Notes: a model not told the origin generated them from the letters alone. A stretch of DNA of 64,000 bases from Methylomusa anaerophila (GCF_003966895.1 NZ_AP018449.1:1247424-1311423); one strand, 5' to 3'; positions 11,301-18,700 are shown, numbered from the stretch's first letter. Numbers and translations are program-made.

Positions 11301-12782
11301 TGTTATCAGGGTGGTTTTTGTTCCGGTTTGGCTGATTACGCCGCCCATGTTGCTGACGGATCCGGCGGTTATGGTGATTTGGTCGGCCTGGAGCTGTCCT
11401 TTGGTCCCGATGGGGTTTTGGTCGTTGCTGAGTGTTCCGTTAGCTTTGGCGTTAAGGCTGCCCATGGCTTGTATTGTCCCGCCGGTGTTGGCAATGTCCC
11501 CCGTCCGGGCTGTGAGGTTTATGTTTTGACCGGCGTAGGTGTTGGCGCCGCTTAGGTCGACGGCTGCGGCCCGAATGGTTAGATTACCGGCGGCTGTGTT
11601 CTGCCCGCCGGCTTTTGTGCTGCCGGTTGTTGTGATGTTGATGTCGCCGTTTGGGGCGATGGTTCCGTCGCTATTTATGCCGGCGCCGATTGTGCCGGTT
11701 GAGTCAACGGCAGCTGCGGTAAGGGTGGTGTGCTCTCCGGCGGCAATGAGTCCGGCGTTGGTGAGTCCGGCCGGGGTGGTAAGGTTGACGCTTTTTGCGG
11801 CGTATACTAGGTCCTGGGTATCGAGGCCGCCTTGCGCGGAAATATAGATATTTTCCCCGGCGGTTGTGTTGCCGGCAAGGGTGACTTTGCCTTCACCGGT
11901 GACGGTTAGGTCGCCGGTGATTGCCGAAATTATTCCCTGGCTGTTCACCCCTACCCCTTGTTCGGTGCCGACAAGGTAGATTTTGTTGGCGTACATGCCG
12001 CCTAAAGCGCCTACGTCTATGGCTACGGCGGGTTTGTTGCTGGCGGCGCTTATTTTATCTGTATAGAGTGTGTCGTATTGGACTTCATTTGTGCCGGTAA
12101 CGACGTTGAGTTCGTTGGTCCAGATACCGGCATTGGCGGTTACCGCCCGGCTGATGAGGTCCACCCGGTCGGTGTCGCCGCCGTTGAGTCCGGCGCCGTC
12201 AATGCTGATTTGGCCGCCGCTTACCCGGAAGGCGCTTAGGCTGCCGTCGCCGCCGAATACCGGGGCGCCGGTGGTGAGGGTGGCGTGGCTGGTGTTGATA
12301 AAACCGGCTCCGTCTACAAAGATGCCGTTAGGGTTGGCCAGAATGAATTCGGCTTTTTGGCCGGCGATTTCGGTATAGCCGTTCAGATGGCTGGCTTGGG
12401 GCCCGCTGACTTCGCTCAAGATAATTCGGGCTGATCCTTTGAGGAGAAAAGGGTTGCCGGCGATATAGCCGGCTAACTGGGTGCCGACTATGTCGCGGGA
12501 GTTGTTTAGGATGAGTCCCTGGGAAAAGACGTCGAATTGCTGAAAGATGTTGCGGGATACGCCGGCCGCTGACGGGGTGGTGATTTGGACGACCGGCAGG
12601 CCGTTGGCGGTGAATTCTACGTAGGGCCGGTTGCTTCCCGGCGCGCTTTTGTCGACGATGGCGCTGGCGGCAACCAGGGTTGGCTGGCACAGCTGCAGGA
12701 TGGCGGTGAGCCAGATCAGCCATTTTTTTAGGCTTTGGCGCCGTTGGGTGGTGGTTTGATTATTGGTTCGCAGGCAAAGCAT
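2355..12782 (-). CDS. Filamentous haemagglutinin / CdiA-like TPS exoprotein with C-terminal toxin
   Basis: 3,475 residues. The ATG follows GAGAGGTG. Residues 1-42 are a long basic signal peptide. Residues about 45-250 form the TPS haemagglutination domain with NPNG and GNPFLL. To about residue 2000 there are beta-helix repeats rich in N, G, T and A (AGQ/NNxGG units), followed by a conserved non-repeat block with an Ala/Val/Thr/Gly linker (about 2160-2205) and DGFYEQ / LTGRRFL, then a second beta-helix region. A pretoxin region has TKNN at 3275-3278 in the place of the usual VENN. The tail about 3394-3475 (KLNHIFGK, HNL, VVDGIVKIGTAFIP) looks like a small toxin, possibly an RNase, but the fold is not proven. 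Such proteins are normally exported by a TpsB barrel and deliver toxin on contact. Here the adjacent tpsB is broken, so export needs another TpsB. GC drops sharply in the last ~700 bases. Confidence 0.9.
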   Translation of the reverse strand: MLCLRTNNQTTTQRRQSLKKWLIWLTAILQLCQPTLVAASAIVDKSAPGSNRPYVEFTANGLPVVQITTPSAAGVSRNIFQQFDVFSQGLILNNSRDIVGTQLAGYIAGNPFLLKGSARIILSEVSGPQASHLNGYTEIAGQKAEFILANPNGIFVDGAGFINTSHATLTTGAPVFGGDGSLSAFRVSGGQISIDGAGLNGGDTDRVDLISRAVTANAGIWTNELNVVTGTNEVQYDTLYTDKISAASNKPAVAIDVGALGGMYANKIYLVGTEQGVGVNSQGIISAITGDLTVTGEGKVTLAGNTTAGENIYISAQGGLDTQDLVYAAKSVNLTTPAGLTNAGLIAAGEHTTLTAAAVDSTGTIGAGINSDGTIAPNGDINITTTGSTKAGGQNTAAGNLTIRAAAVDLSGANTYAGQNINLTARTGDIANTGGTIQAMGSLNAKANGTLSNDQNPIGTKGQLQADQITITAGSVSNMGGVISQTGTKTTLITAQGTINNSRGEIGTHGDKLTIEAAELNNTTGKIIHAGGQELTIRTSGDTINTSGQIGANGANLTIEAQNLINTKGSIVHAGAQNLTLKTAGDTLNTGGQIDTNGQLTLTAQNLDNSSGQINSQKDMDIRLGSGLINETGVIRGGSAVKIAAADTVHNRRGTIEAGQGLNIRARSLQNENGRVANLDSGLLTITVRQDINNQGGQIGSNGKAELTANTVNNQSGTLTAQNNLTIRVGAKLDSNEASTIAAGGDLTINSGGAINLAGSTTANQNITLTAQGDIHNQGTVYAGRDATLAAQGALTNTGTLAAQNNITINVGERLDSNEASTIAAGGALAINSGGVINLAGATTANQNITLAAQGDINNQGTVYAGQDAAIGAGGALTNTGAITAGGNTGITANTVSSSGTLGAGVTREGKLGGSGNLTVVAQDTLTATGQNLAAGNMLLQGTAINLTGAVNQAGGSAALRATTGDITHTGASLDVGDKLDISAAKTFNNDKNAGGTAGQIQAGQVTITAANIANRGGSILQIGSEEAAITAAHTLDNSGGKIAANGAAKIKVGELINQGGSIQTSGLDNNNLVLDARGSINNSLYNGQAGIISAGGSTTITADSLNNSQGQITAGQTLSATVTQDITNTQGLLAANQNAAVSAGRIHNTQGTIAAVQGQADVTAATGILDNTAGRVEAQKETRIFAIGLNNTEGVILGGSLDVNTNNQRTDNTRGSIAAAGPATIRSGIFINEAGLVQAAGDLILDTGGQTLANTNSGATGGIIGRGSVNLLTGSLTNQAGYIYGENTLTVKSADINNSQGGLLTSAGAMDITAASLNNQGGQIQAGQVTITAADIANRGGSILQTGSEEAAITAAHTLDNSGGKIAANGAAKIKVGELINQGGSIQTSGLDNNNLVLDARGSINNSLYNGQAGIISAGGSTTITADSLNNSQGQITAGQTLSATVTQDITNTQGLLAANQNVAVSAGRIHNTQGTIAAVQGQADVTATTGILDNTAGRVEAQKETRIFAIGLNNTEGVILGGSLDVNTNNQRTDNTRGSIAAAGPATIRSGIFINEAGLVQAAGDLILDTGGQTLANTNSGATGGIIGRGSVNLLTGSLTNQAGYIYGENTLTVKSADINNSQGGLLTSAGAMDITAASLNNQGGQIQALGNVGIQLGGTFRNAQSLVRAGQTLTIRAAAIDNTNTQETNQGIEGRSVNLTAAQIDNSQGAIRANETLTLTGSGQINNSQGLVSAGKTLTLQDANLDNKTLQINNSGGTLIAGQQLNINSAGLTGDGKIVSQGDLTIKLTQDYTHTGELEANGDLKLETAGAFTNKTALQAGNSLTVIAGSIDNTVDGQISGKNTAVAADTLTNRGLIDGGTTLIEAGTLNNLGTGRIYGDQLAIEANTLTNDVENGTAPAIAARNRLDIGAQTLVNREHALIYSDGDMAVGGSLAADKTATGQAAVVNNNSATIEARGNLSLFSHEINNTNEHFSTVIEKTQEQQMEEYQGSGSPNRYLAGTPGVYIYNDESDHLQTPAGGFESWLAYRYTRTTMESKVETSDPGQILSGGAMQIIADTVTNDKSKIIAGGTISGSIGALNNIGFEGQRITTDSGTVTSYWRNHRRGRDDTGSSSTGYNPPDVIQNITLAEGEYQENAAPSLDSAKPGDRSSGSVQQTAAGANPAGVATNGGAAVTAGVTAVAAGATAGTAVVTPGGAAVLPGVQVTTPTGKIIRTGGVNIQLANNSLFTINKNPNNNFLFGVDPQFANNQQWLSSEYLLNNLSFQRGDPPPRLGDGFYEQKMIQQQVTQLTGRRFLKDFTNDQDQYQALLNNALAYAQDHQLTVGTPLTEDQMAELTSDLVWLVEKDVILPDGQTTRALVPQLYVCALKEGDLAASGALLSGYDVKLNLSGDLTNSGGIAGNNLVALTAENIRNLGGSIRGNNLDLQARTDLDNIGGRLEAVSSLTAQAGRDLNLVTTTTAAANDNGSRTVIDRIAGLYVTGSNGLLLASAQRNVNLTAAEINNSGTDSQTTLAAGQDLNLGTVGQSGSNRLVWDGNNRRSDSFSSETGTTIQTQGSTELQAGNDLNARAAYLDSQGPLTLTAGRDVNLTAGQSSDNVEENHQHKGTSGFFSSTTYTTHDQVQETLSQGTTLSADSISVQTGRDINISGSNVAATHDVTLQAGNDITLTAAQQTSQEEHMRQQKTSGLFSSGGLGFTIGSKSEKTTLDQQTMEQAGSTIGSIDGNVNLIAGNQVNSAGTTIISGQDTNISGKNVTIDNTVNTYDSQYKYEFKQSGLSVSLGGGVIDAATGAYNDIQRSGQVQDDRLKTLYEYKAVKDLEKLKDFKGNLTKGVGVGVSIGSTTITSEQNTHVESVNPSNISAGGNVNITATDGNVNLKGTKITATEVTLDAENDINLDAAQNQQQIDGKTSSSSWSLGGTIGVGYSGSFGSSSGKEKGNAVTNTGSVIDASGTVNLKSGNDTNITGSQVIGEKVKADIGGNLNITSLQDSDDYTANNQSIGVGFGTGKISGTHGSFNTGKTDSVYDSVTSQAGIFAGQDGFDITVGKNTDLKGAVISSTATPDKNKLSTGTLTFSNFENRAKYLANSIGVNYNAGKDVAKKDRGFTPNIGVTVSGNAESTTRSAISPGTIEVRSNPNQDLSGLSRDPSGALNALGKIFDKKTVQEKQELAQLFGEVAYEQVHKISKANGWDESSPQKIALHAFVGAVMADLGGGNVVSSAVGAGVNEAIQTELAKIKDSALHQWASAIVGSAAAAVIGGDAQTGASTAASGTKNNFLSDWQKEQLEKAKADGDEEAIAYWNAVDKAQDQIISGMNLPPGIDLNAPKNYNLLQNVSILAQEALVNKDLAPGDYDGFKITSAGGIAVLVGATWVALNVDWKTLTLGTPALAQVDSNKLNHIFGKQQHNLAPFLSQYGGNQVKAYNALQNAAQQQIVAKGITGVFEEVITVNNTLITVRGNVVDGIVKIGTAFIP
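7837..9780 (-). repeat. 972-bp near-perfect tandem duplication inside the exoprotein gene
   Basis: 7837-8808 and 8809-9780 are almost identical, offset by exactly 972 bases (324 codons), for example the ILRIFAIGLNN-type segments at matching positions. Only a few substitutions separate the copies. They encode residues about 1002-1325 and 1326-1649 and keep the frame, so they lengthen the beta-helix stalk. The near-identity points to a recent duplication or to gene conversion. A collapse or expansion during assembly is also possible. Confidence 0.95.
10141..10632 (-). repeat. 246-bp (82-codon) tandem repeat, two diverged units
   Basis: Two consecutive 82-residue units share LDSNEASTIAAGG, TTANQNIT and NQGTVYAG. 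For example, the 20-base string beginning ctggcctcat occurs at 10321 and again at 10567, 246 bases apart. The units are more diverged than the 972-bp pair, so this is an older in-frame duplication within the same beta-helix region. Confidence 0.85.
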
Positions 12783-12808
12783 TGTTTTTCACCTCTCATT
12801 TTTCGTGA

Positions 12809-13237
12809 TCACATTGGATAGGTAAGGGTAAGCCAAAGGTAAGATTTTCGGTTTTGTAGCCGGCCGGCGAAGACGTCATAGCTGCCGTTCTTGACTTGGC
12901 CGCGATATGGCTTGAGGATGTTTTTGGCCCACGGAAAGTGATCGACCTTGTCTCCTTCGAGGACAAGGTCGTTGATGAGGAAACTGGGTTCCTCGGGGTA
13001 AAACGGTTGTTTTCTCAGCCGGCGACTGCTGTTGTAGAAATACGTCTTTCTCCTGTCCCCTATGTTGTCGTTCCAAGGCTTCCGCTTGGGAACGCCGTTT
13101 CAGTTCTTCCTTGTCGGCAGGGTCGATTTCTTTGGCCTAGCGGTGACAGAAAATAGGATGATTGCCGCCAGGGCCATCCTGGCCTTATTTGATTTTAAAA
13201 TTCTGGTGATTGCATCACAGCATCCTTGCTTGTTCAT
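12809..13237 (-). pseudogene. tpsB (FhaC/ShlB-type transporter) remnant, frameshifted and barrel-deleted
   Basis: The ATG at 13237 follows GGGAGGCG and starts a signal-like segment (ARMALAAIILFSVTA). A frameshift near 13136 leads to an acidic/Gln-rich stretch (EIDPADKEELKRRSQ ... GQEKDVFLQQQ). A second shift near 13005 leads to EEPSFLINDLVLEGDKVDHF and PWAKNILKPYRGQV, which matches the first POTRA domain of TpsB transporters (PxFxIxxIxLEG...FPW). It then passes directly to SYDVFAGRLQNRKSYLWLTL and TYPM-stop, which looks like the final barrel strand. The ~400 residues of barrel in between are absent. It sits 26 bases ahead of the exoprotein ATG, the classical tpsB-tpsA order. The reading is mine by eye; the POTRA match is the strongest part. 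Confidence 0.75.
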
Positions 13238-13748
13238 GCTCGCCTCCCTGGCAATTATAATGAATTTTAGCGTATTATGCATGAATTCGTTGTTTATAAC
13301 AGGTATTCCAATATTATCCTAATATCACTTTATTTATAGTACCAAAGTTTTAATCCTGTTTCTATAGGACTTTCGTCCAATTTAGCACATATAAATGTTA
13401 AATTTGTATTAAATTTGAAACTGCGGCAGGTCCAGCTAAATGAGTCAGGGGACAGTCCGAGACCACTGAAAAAGTCAAAATAAAACAACCCCCCCTCCAA
13501 TTAGTATAACAAAGATGGTTATTGACACTAGCGGGGAGGGGGAAAGACTGACAATCAAAATTTTTACGCGAGATAATTTAGAGGCTCAACATTGCAGTAT
13601 CTTCACTGCGGTTGAGCCTTTTTGCCGCGCAAAACTTCCGATTGAACCCTTAACGAACTGTCCTCAAAAGGTCAAGGTTTGCATAAAAAATCTGCAACTC
13701 ATACATACTACTTTTATTAAAATTTTTAACTAAAAGGAGACTGAAAAG
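13238..13748. other. Gene-poor stretch upstream of the TPS locus
   Basis: AT-rich up to about 13430, where the promoter of the minus-strand TPS operon should lie, although no clear -35/-10 pair stands out. It then holds a ggggacag palindrome-family motif (13443-13460), an antisense-looking C-tract and a strong hairpin at 13582-13624. An open frame at 13515-13733 runs through that hairpin and has no good start signal; I do not call it. Confidence 0.5.
13582..13624 (+). terminator. Intrinsic terminator-like hairpin
   Basis: AGGCTCAAC (13582-13590) pairs with GTTGAGCCT (13611-13619), with a second inner stem GCAGT/ACTGC, and a run of five T follows on the plus strand. No gene obviously ends just before it, so it may be an attenuator or a leader hairpin for the gene at 13749. 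Confidence 0.6.
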
Positions 13749-14150
13749 ATGACGGTAATGACAGATACAGACAAACTGGTCATAGAAGAATTTGTTGCCT
13801 TCCGCGAAAGACTTATTGATGGGTTACGTAACAAGCATCCCTATGTGCTATCAATAGCAGACAACATATTGGCCGGAAAACAGAACAAGATGAGTATGCA
13901 AATTGTCGATGGCGGCCAGATAGCAGGTCAATATACCTTTCACTTGGATGGAGTCCGTATCACCAACGCCGATTCCGGCAAGCTGGAGTCGGAGATTCAT
14001 CATCCCTTCCTGGGTATAGTGAAGCCTTACGTAATCGTAGAGCGGAATACTCTAAAAAATATAATCAGTGATGAAGCAGCTTTTTCCGCTGATTTATTTG
14101 CAGCTATAGCCAAATACCTGCCGGAAATCACAGTCAAATTCATGCGTTAG
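13749..14150 (+). CDS. Hypothetical cytoplasmic protein (133 aa)
   Basis: The ATG follows AAAAGGAGA at normal spacing. 133 residues without signal peptide, membrane segment or Cys clusters. An N-terminal helix (residues about 5-35) is followed by a beta-rich middle (MSMQIVDGGQIAGQYTFHLD, GVRITN) and a C-terminal helix (AFSADLFAAIAKYLPEI). The arrangement of a ligand-like beta sheet with flanking helices recalls small lipid-carrier (SCP2-like) folds, but no signature motif is present and this is a weak guess. It is a single-gene unit with a hairpin in its leader and a terminator 50 bases after the stop. Confidence 0.75.
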   Translation: MTVMTDTDKLVIEEFVAFRERLIDGLRNKHPYVLSIADNILAGKQNKMSMQIVDGGQIAGQYTFHLDGVRITNADSGKLESEIHHPFLGIVKPYVIVERNTLKNIISDEAAFSADLFAAIAKYLPEITVKFMR

Positions 14151-14198
14151 AGCCTTGAGCATCAGACGGTTGTTGAATAGTTGAATACTTTGCTTAAT

Positions 14199-14230
14199 AA
14201 AAAAGACTTAGTGAAAGTTAAGTCTTTTTC
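14199..14230 (+). terminator. Rho-independent terminator of the 133-aa gene
   Basis: AAAAAGACTTA and TAAGTCTTTTT form an 11-bp stem around GTGAAAGT, ending in T residues on the plus strand, about 50 bases beyond the upstream stop. Because the stem is A/T-ended on both sides it could work in both directions. Confidence 0.75.
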
Positions 14231-14284
14231 TATTACCGCTTTTCTTCTTCATTTTTCCGCCCCCGGAGCAATTTTACAAGTTGA

Positions 14285-14410
14285 TTACAGAGTTTCTTCT
14301 TTCATCTGTGCCTTGGCAAGACTCTCCAGAACTGCCTCATCTCCAGGATTAATCAATAAAGCAGCCTGAAAAGAAGCTGCTTCTTCTTTGTGGAATTCAA
14401 TTAATTTTCT
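14285..14410 (-). pseudogene. TPR-repeat protein C-terminal scrap
   Basis: Forty-one minus-strand codons before a TAA at 14287-14285 read HKEEAASFQAALLINPGDEA then VLESLAKAQMKEETL. The A..F..ALxINPGDEAVLExLAKAQ pattern is that of a tetratricopeptide repeat followed by a short tail. An in-frame stop lies just upstream and there is no start codon or ribosome site, so only the 3' end of a lost gene remains. It is flanked by two hairpins. Confidence 0.55.
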
Positions 14411-14428
14411 CTATTTGGATTTATATAA

Positions 14429-14471
14429 AAAAGAAGAATGATCCAAACACTCTTATGGATCATTCTTCTTT
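14429..14471. terminator. Long bidirectional hairpin
   Basis: AAGAAGAATGATCCA and TGGATCATTCTTCTT pair over 15 bp around a short loop, with A-run and T-run flanks on either side. It lies between the TPR scrap and the BrnT/BrnA pair, and could end transcription from either direction. Confidence 0.65.
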
Positions 14472-14667
14472 CAAACAATACATTTTATATTATATAACGT
14501 TATAATTTTTATTACACATTATGACAGACACGTATTTTCCCTTCCACCCTGCGAGATATCTTTGGAGAGATTCAGAAAATTATAATGTTGTCAAAGGGAC
14601 TGCTTTTAATAGCAATTATAATATTGCAAACTAGTTCTTTCGATCATAAAACGCCTGAACCTTTATT

Positions 14668-14934
14668 CTAGCGTTCTTTTTTGATAGCTTCATTTATCCA
14701 GGATCTCATCAACACTTGATAAGGTATATCTTTCCTCTTTGCAATCTCTTTGGCCGCTAGAACCTGTGAAAGGCGAAGCCGGATAGTTACCTGCTTTAAA
14801 CGCCTTTCTTTCTGTAACTGCGGTGACATGGTTATATTAACTTCGGCATCGGGTTCCTCAAAATCCAGCGGATCATGGGTTTCCCAAAACTGAATTTCTT
14901 CTTCCCGGCTGTTGAATTTAGGGACCTTTTTCAT
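14668..14934 (-). CDS. brnA: BrnA-type antitoxin
   Basis: 88 residues if started at the ATG at 14934, which has an excellent GGAGGTAATAAA leader; a longer open frame to 14988 overlaps the toxin gene and lacks such a site. The C-terminal half (RRLKQVTIRLRLSQVLAAKE, IAKRK, VLMRSWINEA) is a ribbon-helix-helix/CopG-like DNA-binding segment, and the acidic N-terminal half (FWETHDPLDFEEPDAEV) resembles the part that wraps the toxin. It starts 4 bases after the toxin stop, the usual toxin-first order of brnTA. Such antitoxins bind BrnT and repress their own promoter. Confidence 0.85.
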   Translation of the reverse strand: MKKVPKFNSREEEIQFWETHDPLDFEEPDAEVNITMSPQLQKERRLKQVTIRLRLSQVLAAKEIAKRKDIPYQVLMRSWINEAIKKER

Positions 14935-14938
14935 TTTA

Positions 14939-15247
14939 TTACCTCCTGCGGGATTTATATGACGTTTGGTGCCTTTTGGGCATATCATAAGCAGTTATTA
15001 CCCTTATCGTATCCTTGCGTAATATCTCGAAAATTACGGTTAATAACCGTCCCTCACTGGTTTCTCCTAGCGCAAAATACCGCTTTGCCCCTTCGTCCTC
15101 TGTCCGCGCTACTCGAAAATAAGGGCCATTAAAAAATATATCCTCAGCTTCTTCCGGTTGCACGCCATGTTTTTGCACGATGTGGTTGGTATTTATTCTG
15201 TCCCACTCGAAATCCACAATCGCAAAGTTCATGTGGTATGCAACCAT
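14939..15247 (-). CDS. brnT: BrnT-type ribonuclease toxin (DUF497)
   Basis: 102 residues from the ATG at 15247, preceded by AGCAGGTG; an upstream extension to 15367 is low-complexity and unlikely. Family hallmarks are VDFEWDRINTNHIVQKHGVQ followed by EEAEDIFFNGPYFR, the RYFALGETSEGRLLTVIFEI core and a basic C-terminus (PKRHQTSYKSRRR). BrnT toxins adopt a RelE-like fold and cleave RNA in the cytoplasm. It is coupled to the antitoxin gene that follows. The family length is about 90-100 residues, so this copy seems whole. Confidence 0.88.
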   Translation of the reverse strand: MVAYHMNFAIVDFEWDRINTNHIVQKHGVQPEEAEDIFFNGPYFRVARTEDEGAKRYFALGETSEGRLLTVIFEILRKDTIRVITAYDMPKRHQTSYKSRRR

Positions 15248-15385
15248 CGAAACACCTGCTTTCTTAATTTCATTATAATAATTTGTATTTCTATTGTAAA
15301 TACGGTTGAAGCATCGGCAGCAAAAAAAACAGCCATCAATTTCATTACTAAGAATGCGATTAGTCACTAGACTTTACTAGACTAT

Positions 15386-15664
15386 TATATATGTCGCATT
15401 AAAAAATTGACATCCGGGTATCAGGATAAGCTGAGGTTAAGCGATGGTGGTCTGTAAACTCTAAGACTATAGGATGAATTGCGAGAGGTTTTTCGTCCTG
15501 CGAGGCGGAGGAGGCGCGCATATCGGGAATATGTAAGCCGACGACAACAAAGCAGGACGGAAAACCTCTCGCAAGAACACTATAGAATTAGCGTTTACAG
15601 ACCACTAGCGTCGAAGCGTTCCTAATACCCGGATATAATTTCAATTCTTTAATGCGTTCCATAT
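15386..15664. repeat. Palindromic dispersed element (family A), copy 1, carrying an insert
   Basis: The outer sequence (TGTCGCATTAAA ... TTTAATGCGTTCC ends; internal ggataagctgag and gcgttcctaatacccgg) recurs at 54361-54474 and 63369-63480. Its ends are inverted repeats of each other, as in a MITE or REP-like element of about 112 bp. In this copy the middle is interrupted by a second palindromic segment (15445-15607). Confidence 0.85.
15445..15607. repeat. 163-bp palindromic insert nested in the family A repeat
   Basis: TGGTCTGTAAAC (15448-15459) and GTTTACAGACCA (15593-15604) are perfect terminal inverted repeats. Inside them GCGAGAGGTTTTTCGTCCTGC (15481-15501) pairs with its near-complement at 15552-15572. 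The apex contains gcgcatatcgggaatatgt and a gacgacaacaaagc tail resembling the repeats at 38561 and 39696. The other two copies of the host repeat lack this segment, so it is an insertion. Confidence 0.85.
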
Positions 15665-15723
15665 GGGTAGTCAGGGAGAAAAATATTTGCGGAGCAGCAA
15701 GCTATAAATTAACTTGGCCTTAA

Positions 15724-18700
15724 TTAGCCCCAGGCATCCAGCTTAATCGCCTCGCCCATTCCAAATGCATATAAATACTGCTCTTTTACTTTCAAACCCA
15801 GAATCCGCTCCACCGCCACGGCATACATACTAAGCTGGGCGGCGTATTTCGCCACCAGTTCCCGGGCGTCCCCCGTCCGGTCGGTTTTGTAGTCCAGCAA
15901 GACAACGCCGTCGGCCTCGGTGAATAAGCAGTCAATCACGCCCTGGACAAAAACCTGTTCCTTGCTGCCGGCCAGGTCGGGATAAAACCTGTCCGCCGGC
16001 AGCATAAGGCTGAAGGAAAGCTCCCGCCAGACCTTGCCGGAAGCGCGTAAACGCTGCCCCAGGGGATTGGCGAAAAAGGCGGCAACCGCCTTATAATCCA
16101 GTTCCTCGCCCTGCCCGGGCAAAAGTATTTCCCGTGCCGTCAGCGTTTTTGCCTGGGCGGCGATCCCGCCGGCGGTAAGATCGCCGGTAAGATCGACATG
16201 CTGCATTAGTGTGTGCAAGACAATGCCGTATTCCACTGCTGTCATCCCGGACACATTTTGGGTAAACCGCGGCCGCACCAGCGGCTGCTTTTCCGTTACC
16301 AGGGAAGGCGCCGGTTCGGCATCACTCCGTTCGATAATCTCCAGCCGCCGCTTGATCTCGGAAACAGACAGTTTGGCCGGCTTGCCCACCGCCTGGCTCC
16401 AGGGGTATTCCCAGCCCAATACCGCCTCTACCCAGGCGGTGCCGCTGCCGCGGGCCACAGGCGCCAACTGGCGTACCGACTGTAAAATTTCATCCATGCT
16501 TTCCCGGCAGTCCATGGGTTGAGTCAACCGGCCGCCGGTAAAAATATTCACCGTCCACTCGGACGGGTGCGCCGCCAGCGGCCCGGCCGGCTCGTCCTGG
16601 CATTCAGCCTGCAGCCGCAAAACCCTGCCGTCCCTATGCCGGGCCACCGCCGGGCCAATCCAGTCCAGGTAGTTTTTGGCTTTGATGATCCTGGCGGCAG
16701 GTAGTTTTTCCGCTGCTGCTCCCACTTCCCGGCACCAGTTTTTCAGGGTGGCGGCCGGTTTTTTGACCGTCCCCACCAGGATGAGCTTTTCCCGCGCCCG
16801 GGTTAAGGCTACATACAGGATTCGCTGCTCTTCCGCTTTGGTTTCCAGCTCTATTTTGTGCTGAATCCCCCAGCGGGCCGGTGTGGGATAGCGGAACCGG
16901 TATTCGGGAACAGTTACATAAGGCCCGACACCCAATTCCTTGTGACAGAGCACCAGGGCCCTGGTATCCTGCAAGTTAAAGTTTTTGCCCAGATCAGCCG
17001 CAAATACCAGCGGGAATTCCAGCCCCTTACTCTTGTGTATGCTCATAACCCGGACCACATCTTCGTTCTCGCTCAGCGCCCTGGCGACAGACAGGTCGGA
17101 ACCCCGCTCCTTTAGCCGGTCGATGAACCGCAGAAAGCGGAACAGGCCGCGGAAATTAGTTGCTTCGTACTGTTCGGCCCGGTCGTAAAGAGCGCGTAAA
17201 TTGGCCTGCCGCAGCACCCCGCCGGGCATGCCGCCTACGTAGTCGTAGTAGCCGGTGTCCCGGTAGATTTGCCAGACAAGTTCAGCCACACCCTGCCGGC
17301 GGGCCAGGCTGCGCCACTTATTTAACTGATCCAAAGCCCCGGCTACCTTAGCCGCCGCGATTGAACCATCCCGGCCTGTGTTTAACGCCTCCCACAGGTC
17401 TCCCGCGGGACAGGCCAGGCGAAGCGCTCCCATTTCCGCGGCGGTTAACCCTACCAGCGGCGAACGGAGTACAGCCGCCAGCGGGATGTCCTGCCGGGGA
17501 TTGTCGATGACAGAAAGCAGCGACAGGATTACTGTTACCTCCGTCTCCTGAAAGTAGCCCGCGTCCAGTTCGGCATAACTCGGAATGCCTTCCCGGCGCA
17601 GGGCGTCAAGCAGAACCTGGGCTTTGCCCTGCACCGACCGGAGCAGAATGACCATATCCCGGTAAGTTAGCGGCCGGTAGCTTTTTGTTTCCTTATCGTA
17701 TACCGTATAGCCGGCGTCCATAAGCCCATTGATTTTGTTGGCGATTAGCAGCGCTTCCTGTTCAAAAGTGCTGAGTTCCTCCCCGTTATCTGCCTCGCTG
17801 CCGGCCGCAAATGACTCGCCGGCGGCAGAATTTTCCTCATCCTCCTCCGGGTCGGACTCACCCTCGGCGGTATCCCCGCCGTCGTCATGGCTTGCCTCGG
17901 CGGCGGCGATGAGATAAAGTTCCACCGGCCCGGCCAAAGTGGGCAGGTCGGTTGCGGGAAACATGCCCCCGGGATTCAGTTGCTCCGCTTCGCCGTAGTC
18001 CAGCTCGGCTGTCTGCCGCGTCATAAGCTGGCTGAACAAAAAGTTAACCGCGTGCAGGACGCCGTCCCGGCTGCGGAAGTTTTGGCTGAGGTCGATACGG
18101 CGGTTGGTTCCAAGCCCGTCCCGGCCAAAAGTCGAATACTTGTGCATAAACAGTTCCGGCTCGGCCAGACGGAAGCGGTAAATGCTCTGCTTGACGTCTC
18201 CTACCATAAACAGATTAGGCTGTGCCGGCGAACTAAGAAGCTGCAGTATTTCTTCCTGGACCCGGTTGGTATCCTGGTATTCATCCACCATGATTTCGCT
18301 GAATCTCGCCTGCAGTTCCCGGGCCACCGCCGAAGGCTTGGTTTCCCCCGGCAGGGCGCTGCTGTCTCGCAGTACCGCCAGACACAAATGCTCCAGGTCA
18401 TTAAAATCTGCCAGACCCTTCGCCTGTTTGGCGGCGGCAAACCCTTGCCCAAATGCCTTGACCAGTTTTACCAGCGCCGCCACCTGCGGGGCCGCTGCCT
18501 GCAGGTCGGCAACCAACTCGCCGGGGCTGCGCTGGAAATAATCGCCGCTCATCTTCTTCACCCGGTTTTTGACTTTGTTGCGCCGGTCCTGAAACTCTTG
18601 TTTAACTTCCGCCGCCACTTCCCTGCCCACATTGGCAATACGGGAAAACCGGCAATCGGTCAGGGCGGCGGCCAGGTCCGTCCAGGAACGGCGGGCGGCG

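Noticed and set aside
13515-13733. 72-codon plus-strand open frame
   Set aside because: It runs through the hairpin at 13582-13624, has no ribosome site and no recognisable motif.
15248-15367. 40-residue N-terminal extension of BrnT
   Set aside because: It is absent from the family and has low-complexity Cys/Asn content; the ATG at 15247 gives the normal size.
15386-15664. Transposon with its own gene at the nested repeat
   Set aside because: No open frame over 30 codons lies inside; it is non-coding.
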